Translations under genes and position numbers: made by a program | The notes under the pieces: model-generated | What the model saw: the letters and a program-made list of their open reading frames with translations, nothing else | Told to the model about the DNA's origin: nothing | Database searches by the model: none | NCBI GenBank assembly: GCA_030737875.1 | Contig: CM060915.1 | Coordinates: 901,782,177 to 901,846,176, forward strand | Direction: 5' to 3' | Origin: Allium sativum | Lineage: Eukaryota > Streptophyta > Magnoliopsida > Asparagales > Amaryllidaceae | DNA: 64,000 nucleotides | In this document: piece after piece, positions 46,735 to 57,753 of the stretch | Numbering within the stretch: the stretch's first letter is position 1 | Layout: every line of letters begins with the position of its first letter

Positions 46735-48993
46735 TGTAACAACTCAAGTTTCGAGTAATTACCTGCCAGGACGATTAACTATATAATTATAAATAATTGG
46801 GTAATGATTAAGTTGAATATATTGTTAATTTGGCTATTTGAATTAATTGTTCATGTTAATTATAGTTTGGAGCTTTGTAGTTTGGTTATGAGGTTTAATC
46901 AGTCTCAATTGATCAAATTTGGGGCTTTGGTTAATTGAATGTGAAATTAGTGATAAATTGTGAAATGTTCATTTTAGGTCAGAATTAAGTAATTTCGCAA
47001 CTAAAAATATTAACATATGATAATATATGGTGTAATATGTAAATAAGAAGGGTTAAAATATTTTTTATGAGGAAATTAGAAGCGAAAAACCCATGGTAAA
47101 TATATTTTGTTTTAAAATATGTTGTTTTTGCGATTAAAAACTCAATTATTGAATATTTGGGGTAATATTGAAATTATAATAAAAATAATGTAAAAAATAT
47201 ATATTGTAAAAAATTGTCGTGATTAATAATAAATGTGGAAAATATGTTTTTCCATATTTTAACATCTTATTTTGTTAAAAACTAAGATACTGAAATAACT
47301 GATTTGGTTTTATTGTAAAAATAACACGAATGTAAACATAATGTTCATGTTTGTGTAAATATGCTGAAAAATTGAAAAACTTACGGTGAAATAAGAATTT
47401 TAGAGTTAATAACTTTTGAAATGATTAAAAATTTATGAAAACAAGTTTTAGTGTTCTATTAACATTATACCGTGGTTGTTATATGGAATAATAGTATAAA
47501 ACTTGGGTTTATATCGTAAAATAGGCCAAAATAGGACCAATTATGTGTTTTGATGGTTAATTAAGTTACTTTGGCCTAATAAGATATTAGGAGGCTTAAT
47601 TAAGTTTTAATCAAATGAAATTTCTGAGACAAGAGGAATACATACGTTTCTGCTTTTACTTCCTCCTTCCCCATAATACTACAGCAAAAATAAAAATAAG
47701 GAAACTCACTCTCCTTTCAATTCCTTTGCCTCAAATCCAACAAAAAACCATGAATGTGTTGTTTAAGTCACATAGCAACAGGTGAAAAGCAAGCTTCTTA
47801 TGAGTATTAAAGCCCCTTACTGCTCTAATCACTTCTAGTCTTACTGTAAATTACTTCTAAGGTGAGTGTTCACTCACAGTCATTCTAGTTTCAGTGAATT
47901 TGTGTTGTTTGAATACGAATTATGAAGTAAAATCTGTAGATGTTCATCTCTTTTTCTGGGTTGATATATCACAGTAGAACACTATCTTTGGGCCATCATA
48001 TATTTCTAATCCTTAATTGATTTGGGTTGAATCGTTTTGCATATTGTAGTATAGTGTTATGTTAACATGCATGTCAAATTTTGGCTCAACTCGATATCGT
48101 TAGGAGCCGAAATATGTCCTGGAAGTCAAAGTTTCATCGTGTTTTCAATTTGGAAGAAGTATGTAAAGTGGGTTGACTTACTTTACTCCTGAGTCGAATC
48201 AGGGGTCGACCCACAATGGCACTGGGTCCACCCACCTTGAGAAAATAGCGTAAATGACCTCTTTTGGCCCTTCTGTGCTTGTAGCTTGCTCCTAGGTGAT
48301 AACAGCGCCCAGGTCCAATTTCTGGGTGTTGTATCTCCCTCACTATTAATCTATTTTGGACGATTCGTTTTGAGTCATAAAGATTGGTACTTTATCAAAA
48401 TACTTGAAATTTTTCATGCCAATTCGGGATAGTTTGGACATTTAAATCAGTCCCAAAGTTGGACCTAGAAGTGATTTCATCCTAGACCAGAATTCAAGCC
48501 TGAGACCAAGTTTGAGGCTTCAAATCTTTTTCATTTAATGTTAAAATTTAGTAAATCCTTTTTCTATTTAAATATATTTATTCTACTTTGTCCTAATCAA
48601 ATTTTAGACCAATCGGAGATCGTTTGGTCATACAAAACTTATCTGTTACTTGGTTTATTACCTTATTATCTTGAGAAACTGATTTCATATTTTAAACAAT
48701 CCGAACTCTGGATTTTGAGGAAATTTATGATGATTCACGGTTAGGATTCTGATGAGTTTTTGATGATATTTAACACATGTTGCATGTTTTAAACTTGTTT
48801 TTGCTATATAAGTAAATATCGATTTCCTTATAGTTTTGGGGCTAAAATAAGTTTTTGATTTTGAAGTATAATAGCCCCAAGATGATAATATAAAATCTAT
48901 TTTTGTAATATATGTGGATTGTTGAATGAAAACAAATGGTTTTCGATAATTGTTTTATGAATTGGTTTTAAAAGAAAATCAATAATATTCTAT
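46735..48993 (+). repeat. 3' LTR of the gypsy element, left part
   Basis: Starts TGTAACAACTC after the PPT and stops at the LINE TSD. It contains 47030-48620, missing from LTR1. A transcript-start-like leader with ACTTCCTCCTTCCCC occurs near 47660. Confidence 0.85.
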
Positions 48994-49010
48994 TGAAGCT
49001 CCTGTTGTTA

Positions 49011-51364
49011 ATGGCGGCTCTCTCCTCCTCGTTTTCCTCTCTTGCTTTGTCCTCCTCTTCTGTTCTTGATTCGTCTAATTTTCCTCCTCTTCCTGTTCGT
49101 CCAACTCCGCCTTTTCCACCTGATCCTCTGCCCAAGATCTCCTTATCTTTGGTTAAATCAGTTTCCACCTCTTCGGATCTGATTTCTGGTTCTTCTCTTC
49201 TAGCTAATAATTCAATCAATTCAATTTCTTCGAATGCTTTGGATGACATCTGTTTAGGGCATTCTGATTCATCTGTAAATCTTGTAAATTCTGTTCTTGG
49301 TAAATCTCTAGACCTACCATTAGGTATTATCGATGGTGGTTCTTCTGGATTGAATGATTCTGATCCTCTTCAACAATCAACTACTAATTCCTCTATTGAT
49401 AACTTTGTGCTTCTTGACTCTTCCATAGGCATTTCGTCAAATATCTCATCTGCTTCTCTTATTCAACCAAATCAAGTTGATCTAACTCATCCTATTCTTG
49501 ATCTTATCATCTCTCATGCTTCCAATATTTCCACATCTGATCCATCTCATTCTCATGCATTGAAACCTAATTTTGAGAGTACATCTGTTGTTCTTCCCTC
49601 AAATCATAAATCTAACTATCTTTCCCTCTTTAATTCATTGCCTCGCAATGCTGGAAGCTACAAACCTATTGAGTTTGCTATTGAGAGAAATGGTATTTCA
49701 AATAATCCACTAGATCTTGTTAAACAAGAAGGCATTAAATACCAGCAGACTCATTTGGTAAGATTTTATTCTATATGGTACTCTTTCTTACGTAACTTCG
49801 GTCAATTTTTTACGTAATCATTGGAAGTTGTTTGGTGAAGTGGACATAAAATCAGATGGTTGGAATTTCTACTTTAAATTGTCTAATGATATGGATAGAG
49901 AAAACATTTTGAAAGAAGATCCACTTTTCATTAACGGGAGAATGCTCATCATCACATCTTGTAATCCTTCTATTGGTAATGCTCAGCTTCAAATCAAAAA
50001 AATTTCCTATCTGAAATCATTTGCATAGAATTCCAGTTTTACTCTAAATCTTAATTGGGATTAACTGGTTAGCTTGTCATGTAGGCAAGCTTATTTGTTT
50101 TGATAATAATACAGAGAGAATGCACAGAATTAGATATGCTAAAGTGTTAGTAGAAATTTCTCCTGATCAAGAGCTGCCTGACTGCATTGAAATTGGGGGT
50201 CTCGAAGAAAAATGTCCTGCAGTTCTTGTTTCTTACGAATAGAGGCCTACAATTTGTGCAAAATGTAAAGTGTTTGGGCATGCTACCTCTGTTTGTGAAG
50301 AGTTTAAAAAGGTCGTAGTCATAAGGAAGACTGGAATCAAGATATCTCAATTTCAAATAAGCAACCATATGTCCCTGTGGCACAAAGTTATGTCAATCAA
50401 GGAGCTAAATCTCATAAGCCTCAACATGGTTGGAATAAAGTAGTTAGTAAATAGAAACAAGTTTTGAGGAAAACAGGAAATTTTTTTCAATCTGATGTGG
50501 CTAAAGATGTGGAAAAACTATGGAAGAGGTAGTGGATGTAATTGGGACTGATTTTTCTGATTTACGTAATGAGGTTAATAATGAAGAGCAAATGGATGTG
50601 GATGGATAGTTGATGAAATGGGAAGATGCACATTGCAAAACTCTAAAGATAGAAAGGGTAAATCTGTTTTAATTGATAATCAGGCAGTTGGGAAAGTATT
50701 TGATGTTTCTTCAAATCAAACTCTTGATAAGGATACTTGTATCAAATCCTTTTAATGTGTTGACAGGTTCTTCAAATGTTGCTACAACTAGTTCAAAATC
50801 TCAAATTGCTATCTCAAATTCAGATTCCTTGAACTCCTCAAATCCTCAAATTGTTATCTCAAATTCAAATTCCATGAACTCCTCATCCTCTATGAAATCC
50901 ACTTCAAGTGATTCCTCCTTCAGTTTCAAATCCTTGAAAACTCTTCTTTCAATTGCAATATGAATTTCATTGGCAACTCTTCTAGTTCTCCTTAATCTTA
51001 TCTATCTCCTCCTAATCATTTAATCCTTCCTCCTCCTTCCAATACCTCTTTCACAACCTCTATTTTCAATTCTTCTATTTTTGGTTCCCATGATAAATCT
51101 AAGTTGCCAACGGATCCTATTCCTGGTTCTGTTGATAGTAGTAAAGAAGTTGAGTATGATGATAATTCTCAGTCTAAAACAGGCAAAAAAACTGCCAAAG
51201 GTTGAAAAAAGAGAGCTAAAAAGAATCAAATGGCTGATGATATTTATGGAGGTGCAGAATTTAATCCTGATCAAGTTCAACCAAATAGTGATCAAAAATT
51301 TCAGTCAACGAGACACATCAGGAAGCATCCTGCTCCTCTTAATGATCCAACATTATTTAAATGA
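49011..51364 (+). pseudogene. LINE ORF1 (DUF4283 and zinc knuckle), degenerate
   Basis: RNA-binding protein of the LINE. The start ATGGCGGCTC 17 bp after the insertion border is preferred to the in-frame TTG at 48993. It has a Ser/Pro-rich N-terminus with low-complexity Ser runs (about 200 residues), then a DUF4283-type region (49640-50180: NSLPRNAGSYKPIEF, VDIKSDGWNFYFKLSND, then INWLACHVGKLICFD and RIRYAKVLVEI). The CCHC knuckle CAKCKVFGHATSVC is at about 50254-50296. The Ser-rich C-terminus ends HPAPLNDPTLFK at TGA 51362-51364, overlapping the ORF2 ATG. Several stops and shifts occur (49817, 50028, near 50240, near 50450, near 50960). Confidence 0.88.
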
Positions 51365-54300
51365 TGATGCATAATATAACATTTTGGAATGTAAGAGGAA
51401 TGAATCTATACTCTAAACTCAGTGAAATTAAAGCTCTTATCAAGGATCAGAAGATTCACTTGCTTTGTTTATCGAAAACCAAATTTGATATGCAGAGAAC
51501 ATCTCGTTATGTTTCCTTCATTTCTCCTAACTTGAATTTTGATCATAATTTGGATAATGCAAGTTTTGGTCGAATTCTAACTTCGTGGAATCATAGGGTT
51601 TTTGCTCTGATTAAATTATCTTCTTCAGACCAATACATTCATTACAAATGTATGCATCTGCCTTCTAAATATATATTTCTTTTGACTTCTGTTTATGCTC
51701 AAAATTCCTCGGTTTTAAGACAGAAATTTCTATCCAATTTAAGCTCTATATGCTCTTCTTCTTGTCCCTGGCTAATTGGAGGGTATTTCAATTGCATGTC
51801 TTCACCATCTCAAAAATGTGGGAGGGGGGTTGTGGATTGTCCATTAAAAGCATCGCTCCTCTAAATCAAGCTTTACTCCAATCAAATCTTTTTCCTCTTA
51901 AGTTTTTTGGCTCTTAATTCATTTGGTTGAATAGGAGTCATTCTTGTAATCCCACTATGGGAAACTGGATCATCTTTTTGTTAATTCATCTTTTATTCAA
52001 GCTTGGCCTAAATCTTTCTATGTTGTTCTTCCTCTTTTATCTCTGATCACACTCCACTACTTCTTAATTGGGGAGTTGATGCCAATATTGGTAATAAGAA
52101 ATCCTCTTTTAAAATTTTTAACTTTTGGACTAATCATAAAGAATATTCTAGTATTTATTGCAGGTTTGGGCTAGCTGTTCGGGCAAGAATCCAATGGAAA
52201 AATTGTTGAATAAACTGAGGTTATTAAAGCATCATCTTAGAAGCTGGTCTTCATGTCATTTTGGGAATGGTTCAAATCAGTCTTCATTGGTTAGAGCTGA
52301 ATTATTCAATGTGCAGAATGCTACGACATTAAAGCCATTTGATGTGCAGTTGATTAATGAAGAAAGGAAGTAGATTAGCAAGTTGAAATATACCCTGGAT
52401 TTTTAGATGCATATGGCCAAGCAAAGTTCTTATCTCAAGAAGGAACTGAATGCTGATAGGAATTCTAAATTTTTTTAATAACTCTCTAAAGTTGCAGAAC
52501 CACAAGGAAGAAGTTTTAATAATCAAGGATTTTGAAGGTATTATTCATACTAGTGAGAGTAGAATTGATGAAGCATTTGTTAATTTTTTCATGTCAACTT
52601 TTGCTCCTGACAGTCCACCCCCTTCTAATGTCATGCCTTTATTTCAATTAGCTCTTCCAACTATTCCTAATCAATATTGTAATGGATTAATTGGTCTAAT
52701 CTCTGAAGATGAAATTAGGAATGCTGTTTTTAGTTTAGATGCAAATAGTTGTGGTAGTCTGGATGGTTATAATGCTCATTTTTTACAGAAAGCCTCGCAA
52801 GTCATAAGTAAGGATATTATTGAGGCTGTTCTTTTCTTTTTCAAAATGAATTATTTGCCAAAGAGCCTTGCAGCAACCTCTATAGCCTTAATTCCTAAGA
52901 TTGATAACCCTTTGAGTGTTTCTGATTCCAGACATATATCTTGTTGCAGTGTGTTTTATAAAACCATTTCAAAGATAATTGCCAACAGAATTCAAAGTGT
53001 CTTATCTTTTGTGATTTCTAACAATCAATCTGCATTTATTAGTGGAAGATCAATAAGTGATAATATAATTCTTACTCAAGAGTTGCTATAGGGATATGAT
53101 AGGAAGTATTTCTCTCCAAGATGTATGATTAAGTGGGATATAAAGATGGCTTTTGATACGGTTTCTTGGGCTTTTGTTTTAGCTGTGTTGTCTAGAATGA
53201 ATTTTCCAAAGCCATTTTTAGCCTGGATTTTTACGTGCATTTCCTCCCCAATATTTTCTGTTTCAAGACATGGTTGTCAACATGGTTTTTTTAAAGGTAA
53301 TCGTGGAGTTAGACAAGGAGATCCGATCTCCTCCTATCTCTTTATCATAGTGATGGAACTGCTGAATGCCTTAATTTTGGAGCAAGTAAGAAGGAAGAAT
53401 CTGGAGCTTCACCCACATTGTAAGAACCCTTTAATCACTCATTTGATCTTTTCAAATGATTTGATTATATTCACGAAGCCTACTATGAGTAACATTAACT
53501 GAATTCTATCAACGTTGCAAACTTTTTATGAAATTACTGGCTTGCAGATTAATATTCATAAATCACATATAAAGATTGCTGGTTTGCCATTACATAAGAA
53601 AATGAAAGTTATTGGAGTTTTTGGTCTTAATGAGTTACCTAGTAATGCTACTTATTTGGGTCTTCCACTTTGTACTGCTAGAATTACTAAAGACGTGTTT
53701 ACCACTGTTTGAAAATATTATTGGAAGATTAGTGCAATGGCCATCTAGTAAGTTTCTCAAGATCGTTGGATAACTATACTTCAATCAATTGTGTTTTCTA
53801 TGACTAATTATTATGCTAGACATTTTATTCTTCCTTTGAAATTGATCAATATGGACATAAGTGCAATGAATAGCTTTTTGTGACAAGGGGATCCTTTTGC
53901 AAAGAAATTAATTCCAATAGCCTTTAGCAAATTATATGATGGAAGAGATAAAAGTGGCCTTGGTATTATTAATTTGAAACTGTGGAATAAAGCTGCCATT
54001 TCTGGTTATATTGACAAGTTATTCATTGATGGTAATAGTTTGTGTTCCATATTTGTAAGAAACAATTTAATTGGAAAGAAATGTTTTTGGACTATGTATA
54101 TACCTCAATCATGTAGTTGGAGTTGGCGTCAAATTTTAAAATTGAGTAGTGTTTTTCTACCATTTATTCAAATCAATACTAATAGAATGGAGAAAGTTTC
54201 ATTTTGGCACTCTCCTTGGTCTAGTAAAAGTCTGATATTAAGTAATGTGGTTAGCTTTGATCTCAGAAGACTTAGTGGCATTCCTGAGAATGCGTATGTT

Positions 54301-54938
54301 CATGATTACATTTAGGATGGGGTTATGAATTTGCCATATTGTAGTTCTGCTATTTTGAGGAAATTATGGAGGGAGATAGAAGGCACTTTTAATGTAAGTT
54401 CTGATGAATTGATGTGGAAGGGTATGAAACACTCGGTGAAGCATGTATATGGTCTTCTTCAAGGTGACAAAGAATCATTTCCATGGTATTTTAGATTATG
54501 GAATATGAAAAGTTCTGCTAAAGTAAATTTTCTATTATGGAAAGTATGTCGAATGCTTTAAATACAAAAGACAAGCTCTTCAGAATGGGAGTAATTCAAG
54601 ATGATAACTGTGTTTCTAGTCACTCAAACTCTGAAAGTACCATTCATCTGTTTTTTGAATGTAGATTTGTATATCACATATGGTACAGGCTTTTGTTGAA
54701 TGGAGGTTTTCATCGACCTTCTATTGTGAGCAAGATAGAATGATTTAACATTTTTAAGTTCACAAGATGGAGAACTGACAAATGCTACATCCTGTTGAAA
54801 ATTTTGAAGATCTTCATCTATAAAATCCGTGCTGAGCGTAATAGAAGGGTTTTTAATTCTCCTTCATTGAATGATAATGAGCTTCGTGCAGTCATACATA
54901 AGAGAATTCTGAAGAATTTAAAGCATGGAAGAGATTAA
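51361..54938 (+). pseudogene. LINE ORF2: endonuclease, reverse transcriptase, zf-RVT (degenerate)
   Basis: The first ATG (51361) overlaps the ORF1 stop as ATGA. Endonuclease (51361-52080): ITFWNVRGMN, LLCLSKTKFD where the usual ETK catalytic Glu is Lys, and GGYFNC where GGDFN is expected; both changes should kill nicking. RT (52450-53560): ISEDEIRNAVFSLDANS, SIALIPK, CMIKWDIKMAFD, GVRQGDPISSYLF, and LIFSNDLIIF where ADD is expected, so one catalytic Asp is Asn. Later parts: ATYLGLPL, GLGIINLKLWN, VSFWHSPW. The zf-RVT region is at 54490-54700 (SAKVNFLLWKV, HLFFECRFVYHIW). It ends HGRD at TAA 54936-54938. About ten stops or shifts. Confidence 0.9.
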
Positions 54939-55155
54939 GTTGAGTGCAACCTGTTTTGAATTGAGTGAGACTGAAGTTTGTAATTTCTTTTAGCAGTGAT
55001 TAGAGTTTTTTCTGTTTTGTCTTGTATATTTTATTGTTTTTTCTCTAATCTGCTGCTTTGTATCGTTTTTGTTTTTGGTTCATTCTTTGTAAGATTGTAA
55101 TATGTAATGTTGGAACTTTATTAGTGTAATAATATTGTCTTCTTTTAAAAAAAAG

Positions 55156-56979
55156 AATATTCCTATAAAAAACCATACCTTTATGCACCCTTTTAGATGA
55201 TGTAATGGGAATGAAACGATATCGTAAATCCTATGGTATAGGACATGGTGACGTACGAAATTGATTAATCCCAGTATCGTTTGATTGAAATTGTTGATTG
55301 TTGACTAAGTGATCTGTTGATTTCTGATGTTTTATTATGATGCTAGTGTCTTGTTGTTCTTTTGACTCGGCATTTTCTGATGATTTGATGTCTTTGGTGA
55401 TCTGGTGTTTTAGGTTATCCAGTATTCTGAAGTTTTCTATGTGGGATTGATGAGCGGTTAGTGAACCAATAGTGAGAATGTGTGGTATGGGACACATAGT
55501 TACCACTATTTGGGTTATTATCTAAAAGTAGATGACAAATTCCAGTTTTATTACCAGCACTAGACCTACGGGTCAATCGGGTGGACCATTGGGTCAATCT
55601 GTTGATTGGGTTACATCCATTGTATGATGACCATCTCGGTCATGTCATAAGGTACATTAGATTATTAGTACTGGTAAGGCCTTGAGCCAATCCGATGTTT
55701 AGTGAGTGCAGGAAATGCTTCGGCATGCCAATCTGGTGTTTAGATTTAATAACTTGGTTTTTTTTTGTTTTTCTGTTGTTTTCGGTGATTCCGGTGATTT
55801 CAATGATTTTGGATGATCGTGTGGTTTTGGTGTTTAATGGATGTTAATATATGTACTTTTCTTTTGGAAAATATATAACATACTTAGAATTCCCTTGATA
55901 TGATTAATCAAACTATTCTAAACGGATAGTTATAATTCGTATTTAGTGTTACTACTATCATCTATGCTATTACTCACCATTAACTAGACTGACCCGTTTG
56001 TGTTAATGCTCGGGTCAGACTGAGCTTTTCAGGTACTCCCTCTAGTAGCTGTAGACATAATAAATAAATCGCCAATAATTAAACAGTGTTGGAATTTATG
56101 CGAAGTTAAACTAAAAATATTAGATAGAATTCCAAGAACAATGCTATTTTTCATTTTGCAAAATTCAAAACATTTATTTTTAATTTGGGACAAATACGCA
56201 TAACACATAAGACGTTGTTAAGTGTATTGCTATCCACATCCTTAATTCTATATAATAGTGTGTATATGCATGGAGTAAATTAACATAACATATCTTCTAA
56301 AAAGGAAAATGTAACTAAATTCCAATTTTGCACTTGTTAAAATATCCTCCTCCTGGTTTAACATGCGTTCAAATTTTATCACAAGGATACCATGCGTCGT
56401 TCATTCCTTTTTCTTTTATCTTCACCCAAACTTGATTCCTATTTTCTCCTTTCTCTTCTGAAAATCGATCTAAATAGATAATGGTAGACACCATCATCAA
56501 ATCGCATGCCTCCCTACCAGTCACCTCCTCGACTTTGACCCTCATCCCTCCGCCGATCTAAGTTGTGCCTCCTTTTCGATTTTCCTGGAAGCCCCAAATC
56601 AGAAATCGCCTATACACTATTGTCCTCCCTTAGCCGTTGTCTAGCCACCCTGGATCCTTTTTCTTTTTGGGCTTTGTACATCTAGCTATTTTGATTGTAG
56701 ATATTTATGCTAGTTCCTACTCTATGATGTCTTATCATGTATCTATTTGGCATAAATTGATTAGTTGTTTTATTCTGAATATATGTAGAGCCACCATAGG
56801 ATTGTATTAAATCAAGATTAAGGGAGTCGAACCACCAAAAAAACGCTTATCGACACACTTAATGCTCATTTAATACAAAACTCATGGATGGTCTCCCTAA
56901 ACCAGCCCTACTCTCTGCATTAGTAGACAACATTACACGTTAATGTTCTTTGCTAATGTGGGTCTCGAGGCACGTTACA
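55156..56979 (+). repeat. 3' LTR of the gypsy element, right part
   Basis: Resumes from the TSD and follows LTR1 from about 41903 to the end (shared ATGATGTTTTATTATGATG-like stretch, GTGGGATTGATGAGCGG near 55442, GTTAATGTTCTTTGCTAAT near 56940). It carries about 0.58 kb (56065-56645) that LTR1 lacks. Confidence 0.85.
56065..56645. other. Extra segment in the 3' LTR, origin unknown
   Basis: Present in LTR2 and absent from LTR1. The second half (56400-56640) is richer in C and pyrimidines than its surroundings (TCACCTCCTCGACTTTGACC and similar), like a leader or gene fragment. No TSD or terminal repeat was found, so insertion and deletion in LTR1 are both possible. Confidence 0.5.
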
Positions 56980-57753
56980 ATTCCTATGATAATGCTATAA
57001 CTTTTTGTTAATAGATCGGGCCTGATAAATCCCCATTGTGAGTATAGGTTATCACTCTATGGTTTAGTAGTCGATCAATGGTAGTACTCGAAAAATCATT
57101 CTAATTATATCACATTTTGTAATCGTGAATGTGCAAACAATCAATTGACTAGTGCAATAAAATAGGAAATCGAATGAGATATCAATCGACCAAACCATTA
57201 ATCCTCGTACATCATTCCTACATGTTCATTTGATAGTTGTGCACCTACACTTCCCTACATGCCATCAGAACTATTATTCTTCTTGTTTCCTTTATTTATC
57301 AATCGTGCTAGTAATTATAAAACTCACCAGACTTTATGTCTGACCATTCTTCTATCCTTCTTTGTCTTTCTCTCAATAGGCATACTGGACAGTGACTGGC
57401 TGATGTTAGCATTTTTGGAGGATTTAAGTAAGAGACCCTATTCACTTTCCGTTTGATGTGTTAATTCCATTTTGTAACATTTTTATAGCTATGAGTTGGA
57501 TTTGTACTTAGGTGGGGAATGTTTTATTATAATTTGATGTGAGCTAAGATTATGTAAGGCATATGTTTTATAACATTATTTATGTAAATCATTGTTTTGT
57601 ACTAACAAGTTGTTGTAAAATAAATGGTTCTGCTATTTTTGTTCTTATGACTTGTGAACCCTAGTCTATGTAATTTATTTATATGTATCTTTAATGCTCT
57701 AGATTCTTTAGTATGGTCTTAATTGGGAATATTAAGGGGTGTCAGGTGTTTCA
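56980..57753 (+). repeat. 3' end of a diverged LTR of the giant-LTR family
   Basis: The region 57300-57400 (GCTAGTAATTATAAAACTCACC, ACTTTATGTCTGACC, then a TTCTTTGTCTTTCT stretch) matches the corresponding part of the giant LTRs near 18525-18590, and the end is GGTGTTTCA as there. No PBS follows, so it is a 3' or solo LTR end. Its left part was displaced by the gypsy element. Confidence 0.65.

Larger units (their letters stand above)
48994..55155 (+). mobile_element. Second plant L1-type LINE, full length but inactive
   Basis: A 17-bp leader, ORF1 (49011-51364), ORF2 (51361-54938), a 217-bp 3' UTR and an A-rich tail (55147-55154). The flanking repeat is AATATTCTAT at 48984-48993 and AATATTCCTAT at 55156-55166 (one extra C). 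It interrupts the 3' LTR of the gypsy element: LTR1 runs continuously across the same place near 41898-41912. It is related to but distinct from the LINE at 6668-22671. Confidence 0.9.
40915..56979 (+). mobile_element. Gag-only Ty3/gypsy retrotransposon, 3' LTR split by a LINE
   Basis: LTR1 40915-43247 and LTR2 46735-56979 both start TGTAACAAC and end GTTACA. PBS-like TGGTATCAAAG is at 43251 and PPT TAAGGAGGTC at 46725-46734. The internal region (3.5 kb) carries a decayed gypsy gag and no pol. The flanking 5-mers are ATGCT and ATTCC, which do not match, so the TSD has decayed or the two LTRs do not derive from one insertion. Gypsy assignment rests on gag type. Confidence 0.8.

Noticed and set aside
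48968..49249. Minus-strand Glu/Arg-rich frame
   Set aside because: Complement of the Ser/Pro-rich start of LINE ORF1.
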